Source of the DNA: JBBQWZ01 sp038210135
Lineage (GTDB): Bacteria; Acidobacteriota; Terriglobia; Bryobacterales; Bryobacteraceae
DNA: 64,000 nt
Assembly (NCBI GenBank): GCA_038210135.1
Contig: JBBQWZ010000014.1
Coordinates: forward strand, 1-64,000
Direction of reading: 5' to 3'
Both the position numbers and the translations under genes were made by a program. Shown piece by piece: positions 17,097 to 25,442 of this stretch; positions within the stretch are counted from its first letter, which is position 1; every line of letters starts with the position of its first letter. The notes beneath the pieces were generated by a model. The model saw nothing but the letters and a program-made list of their open reading frames with translations, did no database searches and was not told the DNA's origin.

Positions 17097-18725
17097 CTAG
17101 CGCGCCGTAGGCTTCGGCCAGTCGAGTTCGAATCCTTGCGCAACCAATTTCGACTGGAAAGCCTGGCGGAGCTTTTCATTGGCTCGAATCGCACGCGGCG
17201 TCGCTTTTCGCGCGATCGCCTCAGCGGCAAGCATACCGGCAGCCTCGCCGATGTTCCACTCGACGGGGTGGAGGCGATAACAGCCGTTGGTAATATGCGT
17301 GACCCCGAGATTTTTGGCACCCGCGAGTAGATTTTCGACGCGCCGGGGAATCAATGCTCCCATGGGAATCTGAAACGGCAGCGAACTGATGTCGATGGAA
17401 TTGTTGCCGCCGGTCGAAGGGTGGAGATCGATGCGGTAGCTGCCAATCCCGACAGAGTCGGCAAATTTTTCGGCGACTCCGTCCTTACGGGAGGCGGTGG
17501 CGACGTGTTGCTCGACGACGGTGAACTCGGCGCGGATGCGGCGGGACTCGCGAATGTAGGGGTACTTCGCCAGGCCGTCCGCGGTGCCGACGATATCGGG
17601 CCGAAGGCGCACGCCCTTGAATCCTTGATCGGTTTGCATCCAGTACAACAGCGACAGGCTGAGCTGCTTAGCGCTGCGAAGGTTGCGCGCAGCCTCGGCT
17701 GCAGAAACGCCGTGGAGATTGCCGAGCCAGTAGTCGTTCTGCGGCCAGTTGACGAGAGAGATGTCGCTCGCATAGGCGCCGGGGGTGAAGTTCTTCTGCG
17801 CGGCAATGCGGCGGTAGAGCCACAGGTTGAGTCCGCGCTCCGCGCGGATCGCACCATCGGGCGAGAACCAGACGTCGCGCATCTTCAGCGTTACCGGATC
17901 CGACATGGACCACGAAAGCAGCGGGCCGGTCCAGGCGGGCTCGAGCTTCGGGACGTAGTCCCGCCAAAACGTATAGTCCTCGGGCCGATCGATAGTGTGG
18001 TCTTCGCCAGGGCGGTAATCGATGGCGAAGCAGGCGGTGAAGGACTGGATATTTTGCGGCTGGGCTTCGGAGGGTGCGTGCGGTTCGCCAGTCTCGCGCT
18101 GGGATTCAAAGCCCGTGACGAATTCGGTCTGAGTGAGCGGGAGCAGGTCGCCTTGCTCCGTGGCGTCGACGAAGTAGGGTGCCTGGATCACGCGAGACGC
18201 TCCAGCGCGTGAGCGAACGGTGATCGCGCGAATGCGGTCCGCGACCACGTCGGCGGAGATCGGCGTGTGTTCAAGCAGCAGGGTCAGTTGGCCGCTGCCG
18301 GCGTACGGCGCAAGCAGGGCTTCGAGCACAGCGAGCGATACGCGAGGTTCGTGGGTGAGTCGCGAGACGCTTCCGTCGCCGGGATTGAGAAACGGACGTC
18401 GCAGGGCTTCGGCGGTGAGCGGATAGTGGCGGCGGTAGACGTCGCGCACAGCAGTCCGGAAATCGCGGTAGGCGCGGGTGGAGCCGTATTGTTCAATCCA
18501 TGGATGCTCGTCGGGCGGGACGGCTTGCGCGGTGAACTGGCCGCCGATCCAATCGGTTTCTTCGGTGAGGATGACGCGGAGCCCGTTGCGCAGGGCCGCG
18601 AGCGCGGCGGCGAATCCACCGACACCTGCGCCGCAGATGACCAGGTCCGCTGCGAGTTCGCGGGGCGCGGCGGACAGTACCAGCGGCGCTGCCAGCGCTT
18701 GCAGAAATGTGCGGCGGGTGGGCAT
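17097..18725 (-). CDS. Tat-exported FAD-dependent oxidoreductase
   Basis: 542 residues. The N-terminus TRRTFLQALAAPLVLSAAP is a twin-arginine signal, so the folded flavoprotein is exported to the periplasm. The Rossmann FAD site follows at about 27-62 (DLVICGAGVGGFAAALAALR, then the acidic residue of LTEETDWIGGQ). YFVDATEQGDLLPL and the late GALIPRRVENLLAGAKNLG and NGCYRLHPVEWNIGEAAG segments are typical of the FAD_oxidored (PF12831) family, often annotated as xanthan lyase-like or glycoside-associated oxidoreductases in soil Acidobacteriota and Planctomycetes. Substrate unknown. It is monocistronic, between two receptors, and convergent with the first. Confidence 0.85.
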   Translation of the reverse strand: MPTRRTFLQALAAPLVLSAAPRELAADLVICGAGVGGFAAALAALRNGLRVILTEETDWIGGQFTAQAVPPDEHPWIEQYGSTRAYRDFRTAVRDVYRRHYPLTAEALRRPFLNPGDGSVSRLTHEPRVSLAVLEALLAPYAGSGQLTLLLEHTPISADVVADRIRAITVRSRAGASRVIQAPYFVDATEQGDLLPLTQTEFVTGFESQRETGEPHAPSEAQPQNIQSFTACFAIDYRPGEDHTIDRPEDYTFWRDYVPKLEPAWTGPLLSWSMSDPVTLKMRDVWFSPDGAIRAERGLNLWLYRRIAAQKNFTPGAYASDISLVNWPQNDYWLGNLHGVSAAEAARNLRSAKQLSLSLLYWMQTDQGFKGVRLRPDIVGTADGLAKYPYIRESRRIRAEFTVVEQHVATASRKDGVAEKFADSVGIGSYRIDLHPSTGGNNSIDISSLPFQIPMGALIPRRVENLLAGAKNLGVTHITNGCYRLHPVEWNIGEAAGMLAAEAIARKATPRAIRANEKLRQAFQSKLVAQGFELDWPKPTAR

Positions 18726-19119
18726 GGAGTGGCGGCTCGCTTTCTCGCTGAATTCTCAGGCTTCCGCGACGACGCGCTTGGTGAAGGTGAATGCGGCTTC
18801 TTTCGAAAAATCGGAAGCGGCCGCGCACCCGCCGACGATGGGTACTCCGAAAAAGAGCGCTCGCGTGCGACGCATAGATATTCCAGTGTAAAGCGCCGAT
18901 CGTGATCGAGCGAAATCGAAAGCGGGCGAGTAACGCAGGCGGCACCAAAACGATGGCCGCGAAGAAGAACGTTCCGGGAGACAGCTTTAATGTGTTGAGC
19001 CGAAGGACGCCGGAAATTACGGCTGCTTTCCGGACGCAATCCAGGTTCTCGGCGCTGCTCAAATGCATGGTGGTGGAAACGGGCGGAAAGCGCACCTACA
19101 TTTGCTATAGAATCTCGCC
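18726..19119. other. Divergent intergenic region; possible 39-codon ORF on the minus strand
   Basis: Lies between the oppositely oriented oxidoreductase and receptor. On the minus strand an ATG at 18875 opens 39 codons to 18756 (MRRTRALFFGVPIVGGCAAA then SDFSKE...). It has a hydrophobic start and a VGGC that resembles a lipobox. This is too short to judge and is not called. On the plus strand, tatagaat at 19106-19113 sits directly before the receptor ATG at 19120. If it is a -10 element, the transcript would be nearly leaderless. Confidence 0.35.
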
Positions 19120-22100
19120 ATGGACCGTTACAGGATTGTATTGGCGACTGGATTTGTCTTTTCCGCCGTGATGTCCGCGCAGACCTTTAACGCCCGTGTC
19201 ACCGGCGCCATCACCGATTCCACCGGAGCGCCGATTCCCAACGCTACCGCCACCGCGCGCAACGTCGATCAAAACGTCAGGAAGTCCGCGCAATCCGGAA
19301 CTTCGGGCGTATACACGATTCCGCTGCTGCTTCCCGGAAACTACGAAGTGACGATCGAATCGCCGGGCATGCAAACCATCGTGCGGAAGGAGGTGCTGCT
19401 CGAAGCGAACGACGCCGTCACGCTCGATTTCGCCATGTCGGTGTCGCAGGTCGCCACCAGCGTCGATGTGACGGGCGACGTGCCATTGCTGCAAACCGAA
19501 GGCTCGGGAGTCGGCGCGACCATCGATGCCAAGACGATCGACGAGTTCCCGCTACAGCAGCGCGACGTGATGGGGCTGGTCCGCAGTCTGCCGGGAATCA
19601 CCGCCAAAAGCCAGGTGGGCGACACCCGCGGCGGTCGCAACGTCTTCGATTCGAACTTCTCCGTCGGCGGCGGCCGAACCTCGACCAACGAAGTGCTCCT
19701 CGACGGCGCAGCCAATACCATCGGCGACTTTAACGGTGTTGTGATTCTGCCGCCGCCGGATGCGGTGCAGGAGTTCCGCGTCGAAACCAACGCCTTTTCC
19801 GCCGAGTTCGGCCGCACCGGCGGCGGCGCGGTCAACATCGTCACGAAGTCCGGCGGCAACGTCTTCCACGGAACCGGATACTACTACCACCAGAACGACG
19901 CCTTCAATGCGAATTCTTTCAGTAACAACCGCTTTGGAGTCGCCCGCCCGATCCTGCGCCGTCATCAGTTCGGCGGCAGCTTCGGCGGCCCCGTGCTGCT
20001 GCCCAAACTCTACAATGGCAAAAACAAGACCTTCTTCTTCTTCGCCTACGAGGGCCGGCACGAGAAGGATCCCGTCAACTCCGTCTACAGCGTACCCACC
20101 GAGGCCGAGCGCGCCGGCGATTTCTCGAAGCTCGTCTTCCTCGGCGCCGGCGGCGCGCAGCGCATTACCATTTACGACCCCAACACCAGCCAGACCGTCA
20201 ATGGCGTCCGCACCCGCACGCCCTTCTCCGGTAACATCATTCCGCCCGATCGCATCAACAAAATTGCCGCCCGCGTCATCAGCGAATACCCGGCGGCCAA
20301 CCGTGTGGGAAGTTCCGTTACCGGACGGCAGAACTACGTTTTTGCCGGCGCCCGCGGCTATGATCGCAACGTTAATACCGGCCGCCTCGATCACTTCTTT
20401 AACGAGAAGCATCGCCTCTTTGGCCGCCTCTCGTGGCAGAACAACGAAGATGTCTTTCCCAGCGTGATTGTCCGCTTTACCAACTCCAATTCGACATTCG
20501 ACACGTTCAAGAACTTCGCGCTCGACGACACGTACCAATGGACGCCTCGCCTCAGCGGAGTTTTCCGCTACAGCTACGCGCGCTTCCGTGCGAATCTCCA
20601 ATCGAATACGCAGGGATTCGACCCCACGACGCTCGGGCTCCCCAGCTACATTCGGGATTCTTCCAACGTACTCTTCTATCCCAATTTCACCCTGGGCGAC
20701 GGAACGTATCCGGACCTCGGTGGCACCGCGTACAACAATCAACCTCGTGATACGACGGGCCTGCAGCAGAATTTCGTCTACACCCAGGGCAAGCACAACA
20801 TAAAATTCGGCGGCGAGTATCGGCTATACCGCTTCTACCCGTTCCAGGTCACCAATCCCGTCGGCGGCTACAGCTTCGCCCGCAATTTCACCCAACAGGA
20901 TCATCTCGGCGCCGGCCGCGCCGATCAGGGCTTCTCGCTCGCCAGCCTGCTGCTCGGAACCGGTAATTTTACTTTTGAACACGCCGAGGCGCTGTCTGGG
21001 TACCACCACTATTGGGGCGGCTACTTCCAGGACGACTGGAAGGTCACAAGCCGCCTCACGCTCAATCTCGGTCTCCGCTGGGAAACGGAAACCGGAACCG
21101 CCGAAGCTCACGACCGTATCGCCTACTTCGATCCGAATGCCGCCAACCCGATTCCGAACGGGCCCAAGGGCGCAATCCAGTTCGCCGGCGGCAAGAACCC
21201 GCGTTCGATCCGCGCGGCCAATCTCGCCCAGTTCGGCACGCGCATCGGTGCCGCTTTCCGCCTGACGCCCAGAACTGTGATCCGCGCGGGGTTCGGAATC
21301 TTCTACCTTCCGCAAGGTCTCGAACCCGCCATCTACACCACGCCCTACAACTACAGCGTCGCCGCCGATGTTCTCAATGCCGACAACACACCGAAGACGA
21401 CCCTGAGCAATCCCTTTCCGGGCGGCATCGTCGCCCCCGGTACCTCAACGCCGCCCACCGATGGCAGCTACCGGATCGGAAATAACGCAAATATTAGTCT
21501 CCGCGACCAGCCCGCCAGCTATATCGAGCAATGGAATTTCGCCATTGGCCGTCAGATCGGGCGGACTACCGTCGTCGACGTCACCTACTTCGGGAGCCAC
21601 GGGATCCACCTGCCGATTCCGTCTCTTGAGTTGAATCAGATCGATCCCGCGAACCTCCAGAAGGGCGGAGCCTATCTCACGGAACTGGTTCCCAATCCGT
21701 ACTTCGGTTCGGTCTCGAGCGGCCTGCTCAGCCAGCGCAACATCCCGCGCGAGCAACTGCTGAAACCGTTCCCGCAGTTCGCTGCCTTCACCACCGCGAA
21801 TGCCTTTGGCGGCAGCCTCAACTGGTTCCGCCCTCCCGTCGGCGACAGCCTCTATCACGCCGTTACCTTCCGCTTTGAGCGGCGCTTCACGAAAGGCGTC
21901 AGCTTGACCGCCCACTACACCATCTCGAAGCTGCTCGATACCGGCGGCGCCGGCAATGGAGCCGCGTTCCTCGATGCTTCCGCGTTGCGCGATATCTTCA
22001 ACACTCGGCTGGAGCGGTCGGTCGGCTCCTTCGACGTGCCGCAGCGCCTCGTCGTTCACTATTCCTTCGACGTCCCGGTCGGCAAAGGCCGCCGCTTCTT

Positions 22101-22629
22101 GAACTCGACGCCCGCCTGGGCCGACCGCGTGATCGGCGGGTGGAACCTATTCGCCTTCCACACGCTCGAAAAAGGCCTTCCCGTCAATGTCGGCGGACCG
22201 GACCTGTCCCGCCTCGCCGGGGCTTCGCCAAGCCGCGTCAGCGTCGTCCCCGGTGTCGATCCCCGCTACGATCTCTCGACGTCGATTGCGAACGCGCGGG
22301 ACTACAATCCTCAGTGCGGCTGCACCAAACCGTGGTTTAACCCCGCGGCGTTTACCACCACGCCTGAGTTCAGCATTCCCAACGGACCCCGCTTCCTGCC
22401 GAACATCCGCCAGGGCAATCTCTACAATATGGACGTCACCGTCAACAAGTCTTTGAAGATCTACGAGCGTTTCCGCTTCTCGCTGCAAGGCCACTTCTTC
22501 AATATCCTGAATCATGCGACCTTCACCGGACCCAGCGTCATCAGCGTGACGTCAGCCAACTTCGGCTCCGCCGGAGGAACTCTGGATAATGCCCGGCGCA
22601 TTGAGGTCGGCGGCAAGCTGACGTTCTAG
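19120..22629 (+). CDS. Oar-like TonB-dependent receptor
   Basis: 1169 residues. The signal peptide (IVLATGFVFSAVMSAQ) is followed by the carboxypeptidase-regulatory-like domain at about 23-110 (VTGAITDSTGAPIPNATATA, LLPGNYEVTIESPGMQ). The plug is at about 130-250 (LQQRDVMGLVRSLPGI, GRTSTNEVLLDGAAN, VQEFRVETNAFSAEFGRTGG, GGNVFHGTGYYY). The barrel contains WGGYFQDDWKVTSRLTLNLG, QWNFAIGRQIG and LTAHYTISKLLDTGG, ending RRIEVGGKLTF. It is a clearer family match than the copy at 13.6 kb. The ATG at 19120 has no obvious Shine-Dalgarno. It requires TonB for energy; a TonB protein is encoded at 60.4 kb. The substrate is not inferable. Confidence 0.92.
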   Translation: MDRYRIVLATGFVFSAVMSAQTFNARVTGAITDSTGAPIPNATATARNVDQNVRKSAQSGTSGVYTIPLLLPGNYEVTIESPGMQTIVRKEVLLEANDAVTLDFAMSVSQVATSVDVTGDVPLLQTEGSGVGATIDAKTIDEFPLQQRDVMGLVRSLPGITAKSQVGDTRGGRNVFDSNFSVGGGRTSTNEVLLDGAANTIGDFNGVVILPPPDAVQEFRVETNAFSAEFGRTGGGAVNIVTKSGGNVFHGTGYYYHQNDAFNANSFSNNRFGVARPILRRHQFGGSFGGPVLLPKLYNGKNKTFFFFAYEGRHEKDPVNSVYSVPTEAERAGDFSKLVFLGAGGAQRITIYDPNTSQTVNGVRTRTPFSGNIIPPDRINKIAARVISEYPAANRVGSSVTGRQNYVFAGARGYDRNVNTGRLDHFFNEKHRLFGRLSWQNNEDVFPSVIVRFTNSNSTFDTFKNFALDDTYQWTPRLSGVFRYSYARFRANLQSNTQGFDPTTLGLPSYIRDSSNVLFYPNFTLGDGTYPDLGGTAYNNQPRDTTGLQQNFVYTQGKHNIKFGGEYRLYRFYPFQVTNPVGGYSFARNFTQQDHLGAGRADQGFSLASLLLGTGNFTFEHAEALSGYHHYWGGYFQDDWKVTSRLTLNLGLRWETETGTAEAHDRIAYFDPNAANPIPNGPKGAIQFAGGKNPRSIRAANLAQFGTRIGAAFRLTPRTVIRAGFGIFYLPQGLEPAIYTTPYNYSVAADVLNADNTPKTTLSNPFPGGIVAPGTSTPPTDGSYRIGNNANISLRDQPASYIEQWNFAIGRQIGRTTVVDVTYFGSHGIHLPIPSLELNQIDPANLQKGGAYLTELVPNPYFGSVSSGLLSQRNIPREQLLKPFPQFAAFTTANAFGGSLNWFRPPVGDSLYHAVTFRFERRFTKGVSLTAHYTISKLLDTGGAGNGAAFLDASALRDIFNTRLERSVGSFDVPQRLVVHYSFDVPVGKGRRFLNSTPAWADRVIGGWNLFAFHTLEKGLPVNVGGPDLSRLAGASPSRVSVVPGVDPRYDLSTSIANARDYNPQCGCTKPWFNPAAFTTTPEFSIPNGPRFLPNIRQGNLYNMDVTVNKSLKIYERFRFSLQGHFFNILNHATFTGPSVISVTSANFGSAGGTLDNARRIEVGGKLTF

Positions 22630-22699
22630 TGAGTTTTGTGGAGCGTGTCGGGTCCCGTCGCTTACGCTCGGGGTTCAATGTCGGAACTTTATGTAGTGA

Positions 22700-22720
22700 G
22701 CGCGATCTGACGGATCGCGC
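22700..22720. terminator. Hairpin between convergent genes
   Basis: gcgcgatc, loop tgacg, gatcgcgc: a perfect 8-bp stem in the 140 bp between the receptor stop and the convergent DUF481 gene. A second weaker GC hairpin follows at about 22740-22757. Neither has a long T run, so intrinsic termination is plausible but not certain. Confidence 0.5.
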
Positions 22721-22767
22721 CTCGGTGTTAGATAGGAACCCGCCCTTGCGAGCGGGGCGCTAACGGC

Positions 22768-23832
22768 TTACTTGCGGGCGAAGGTGATTCCCAGGCCGGT
22801 GGTATAGAGGAAGTCGTTGGTCTTGCGGCCGACGGCGGGATTGCTGAGGTAGCGATCGGAAAGGGCCAGGTTCCACGAGAGCCAGGAGAACAGCTTGGTG
22901 GTGAGCCCGACGTCCCCGTTGATGCGGTATTCGCCCGTGTTGCTGAGGTTATTGAACATGCGGAAACTCTGTGTGAAAGCGGCTCGGCTATTGAGTTTGA
23001 GGAAAAAGTCGTCCCCCCAATAAAATTCCGCTGAATTCCGTGTGAACTTGGGCAACGGCGCCGGATCGAATGTTTCCCGGTTATAGGAAATTCCGCCAAG
23101 CAGATCGAGACGCCTGCGTTCACTATTCAAGACCGAATAGCCGAGGCCGCCACCGAATACGGCGCGAAGATCGAGGTTCTGGAACTTGTCGTATTCGTAG
23201 TCGTTGAAGACATTCACGAACAGGCGCTGGCGAATGGTGTGGTTGTAGGCGATTCCTCCGCGAATCGCTTCGGCGGTGTCCACGCTTTTGCCACCCGCGT
23301 TGGCTGAGGATTTAATGGTGTTGAAGTAGATCGTGGTTTTGTCGTTCCGCGTCACGCGGGCGGCGTTCATGCCAATGGTGAAGACGCTGGTGCGCGCGTT
23401 TCCGGTGGCGCCGGCGTATCCAAGCGATGCGGTGCCGGCCCACAGATTCTTCCAACCGGGGTGCAGCATCCGTTCGTAGGTTTCCTGCTCATCCTTGTCG
23501 CGGAGCGCTTTCACATCCGCCACGGCCACGGTCTGCTTGCCCGAATCCGTTGCGATTTCGACGTTGCCGTTGGCGACGGCGACCGTGCCCTTCACTTCTT
23601 TGCCTTCAGGCAGGACGACGACGAGAGGCGTGTCCGCCTTGATCGAATCGATTTCTTTCCAGGGCACGGCGATCGTGCCGAAGTGGGTGGACTTGATGGT
23701 GACTGCGTCGTCGGCCTTCTTCACAATGGTGCCGGTTACGCGGTCGCCGTTCTTCATCACGATCTGGTCGGCGAAGGCGGGCACTGTCAGAGCGATCAGG
23801 CAAGCAGTGAGTATTCGAGTGGGATTCTTCAT
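22768..23832 (-). CDS. DUF481-family (YdiY-like) outer-membrane protein
   Basis: 354 residues from the ATG at 23832, chosen because aggagg lies 4-9 bases upstream. The signal peptide (RILTACLIALTVPAFA) is followed by a small beta domain (QIVMKNGDRVTGTIVKKADD, FGTIAVPWKEIDSIK) at about 20-110. The DUF481 beta-barrel follows from about 130: WAGTASLGYAGATGNARTS, FNTIKSSANAGG, AEFYWGDDFF, TTGLGITFARK. DUF481 proteins are small outer-membrane barrels of unclear role, sometimes induced by salt or acid. The KNGDRVTG domain resembles SH3-like units commonly fused to DUF481. Monocistronic, convergent with the receptor. Confidence 0.85.
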   Translation of the reverse strand: MKNPTRILTACLIALTVPAFADQIVMKNGDRVTGTIVKKADDAVTIKSTHFGTIAVPWKEIDSIKADTPLVVVLPEGKEVKGTVAVANGNVEIATDSGKQTVAVADVKALRDKDEQETYERMLHPGWKNLWAGTASLGYAGATGNARTSVFTIGMNAARVTRNDKTTIYFNTIKSSANAGGKSVDTAEAIRGGIAYNHTIRQRLFVNVFNDYEYDKFQNLDLRAVFGGGLGYSVLNSERRRLDLLGGISYNRETFDPAPLPKFTRNSAEFYWGDDFFLKLNSRAAFTQSFRMFNNLSNTGEYRINGDVGLTTKLFSWLSWNLALSDRYLSNPAVGRKTNDFLYTTGLGITFARK

Positions 23833-24123
23833 ATTCCTCCTAGGGGGCTTCACGGGCGACTGCCATGCAAGGTCGGCGGCCAGAAAGGCTAATTCCTGGT
23901 ATGAGGATGCCGTCAGCGGCTGCTTTCAATCAGGAATTCTTGCGTCGTCCGAAGCCACGATATAGCGACCTTCAGTTTTACAGTTTCTTACGATAAGGTC
24001 AATTCTAGCTTTACTGAACACTGTTAAGCTGAAAACAGGATTTCGGTCCTACCCCGCACGGACGTTCGGGGCACAAGCCAATTTCGTAAGTGGTCCACGT
24101 TTGATTTTCCTGGGAGAAGCGAT

Positions 24124-25371
24124 ATGAAGCCGTCTGCTGTTTTCAGTCTTTTCGTCTTTGCCGCCGGTAGCGCCTTTGCGGCCAACACCGGGGCCGACGC
24201 GCCGACGTTTTCAAAAGACGTCGCGCCAGTTCTGTACAAGCGTTGCGTGGAATGCCATCGCGCGGGAGAAGCCGGTCCGATGGCGTTGACTTCCTACAAG
24301 GAAGCGCGTCCGTGGGCGAAGGCGATCAAAGGCGCGGTTGCCAGCAAGACCATGCCGCCCTGGCACGCCGATCCGGCGGTCGATCATTTTTCGAACGATC
24401 GCAGCCTGAGCGCCGCCGAGATCGCAACGATCGTGAAGTGGGCCGATTCCGGCGCTCCTGAAGGCAATCCGAAAGACCTGCCGAAGCTGCCGGCGCTGGC
24501 CGAGGGCTGGCAGTTCGGTACGCCGGACAAAGTCGTCGATATCGGCAAGGACTACAAGATCAAGGCCGACGGCGTGATCGATTATCAGTACTTCAAGATC
24601 GACCCGGGCTTCACGGAAGACACGTGGGTTCAGGCGGCCGAAGTGCGGCCGACGCAGCGCAAGCAAGTCCATCACATCCTGGTATTCATCCAGGAAGGCG
24701 GCAAGCGCGTAACGCGCGCCGGCGAGCAGTTCAGCGATATGTTGATCGGCTATGCTCCGGGCGTTCCGTCGATCACGTGGGATTCGGACACGGCGTTTCT
24801 GGTGAAGGCCGGCTCGACGCTGCTGCTGCAGGTCCACTACACCGCCAACGGCAAGGAAGCGCTCGATCGCTCGAAGGTAGGCTTCCGGATCCGCAAGGAT
24901 ACGCCCAAGTATCGCGCCTTCTCAGGCTCCGCTACGCAGTTCCGTTTAGCGATTCCGCCGAACGATCCGGATTACATGACCAAGGCGACCTACACCTTCA
25001 AGGAAGACGTCACGCTGCTCGACTTCACCCCGCACATGCACCTGCGCGGCAAGGCGTTCAAGTACGTGATGACCTATCCGGACGGCCGCGTCGAAGAGAT
25101 GCTGAACGTGCCGCACTACGACTTCAACTGGCAGCTGAGCTACATCCTCGCCGAGCCCCGCAAGGTTCCGGCCGGGACGAAGATCGAAGCCACCGCGTGG
25201 TACGACAACTCGGCGAACAACAAGTACAACCCGGATCCTTCGAAGGAAGTGAAGTGGGGCGATCAGACTTTCCAGGAAATGATGATCGGCTTCTTCAACT
25301 ACAAGGTTCCGGTGGATCGTCCGGATCCGTCTCCGTCGGCTCAGCCGGCACGCCGTCCGGCCGCTGAGTAG
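24124..25371 (+). CDS. Exported cytochrome c / type II copper monooxygenase-like fusion
   Basis: 415 residues. A signal peptide (VFSLFVFAAGSAFAA) precedes a c-type haem site CVECH (C41-H45). A region resembling the copper type II, ascorbate-dependent monooxygenase (PHM/DBM) fold follows. Its candidate copper ligands are all visible: His-His in KQVHHILVF (H183, H184), His in LQVHYTANG (H238), His-x-His in TPHMHLRGK (H304, H306) and Met in FQEMMIGFF (M386/M387). These match the order HH, H, HxH, M of peptidylglycine monooxygenase. The haem domain could feed electrons to the copper sites. Family members in Acidobacteriota are often mislabelled as thiol-disulfide isomerases; no CxxC thioredoxin motif is present. 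Start supported by gggaga upstream. Followed by a strong terminator. Confidence 0.8.
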   Translation: MKPSAVFSLFVFAAGSAFAANTGADAPTFSKDVAPVLYKRCVECHRAGEAGPMALTSYKEARPWAKAIKGAVASKTMPPWHADPAVDHFSNDRSLSAAEIATIVKWADSGAPEGNPKDLPKLPALAEGWQFGTPDKVVDIGKDYKIKADGVIDYQYFKIDPGFTEDTWVQAAEVRPTQRKQVHHILVFIQEGGKRVTRAGEQFSDMLIGYAPGVPSITWDSDTAFLVKAGSTLLLQVHYTANGKEALDRSKVGFRIRKDTPKYRAFSGSATQFRLAIPPNDPDYMTKATYTFKEDVTLLDFTPHMHLRGKAFKYVMTYPDGRVEEMLNVPHYDFNWQLSYILAEPRKVPAGTKIEATAWYDNSANNKYNPDPSKEVKWGDQTFQEMMIGFFNYKVPVDRPDPSPSAQPARRPAAE

Positions 25372-25400
25372 TTTCGGGATCGAGTTTTTCGAAAATGACG

Positions 25401-25436
25401 CCGCCCACCGAGCAATCGGCGGGCGGTCTTCTTTTG
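25401..25436 (+). terminator. Strong intrinsic terminator, probably bidirectional
   Basis: ccgcccaccg, loop agcaat, cggcgggcgg (25401-25426) with one A-C mismatch, followed by tcttctttt. On the other side the plus strand reads tttttcgaaaa, giving the minus strand a short T tract too. It serves the cytochrome gene and perhaps the convergent protease gene. Confidence 0.8.
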
Positions 25437-25442
25437 TGCGCG

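Noticed and set aside
18902..19171. 89-residue frame upstream of the second receptor
   Set aside because: Runs into the receptor gene in another frame; no domain or start signal.
19552..20796. 414-residue frame antisense to the second receptor
   Set aside because: Shadow composition; the sense strand has all receptor motifs.
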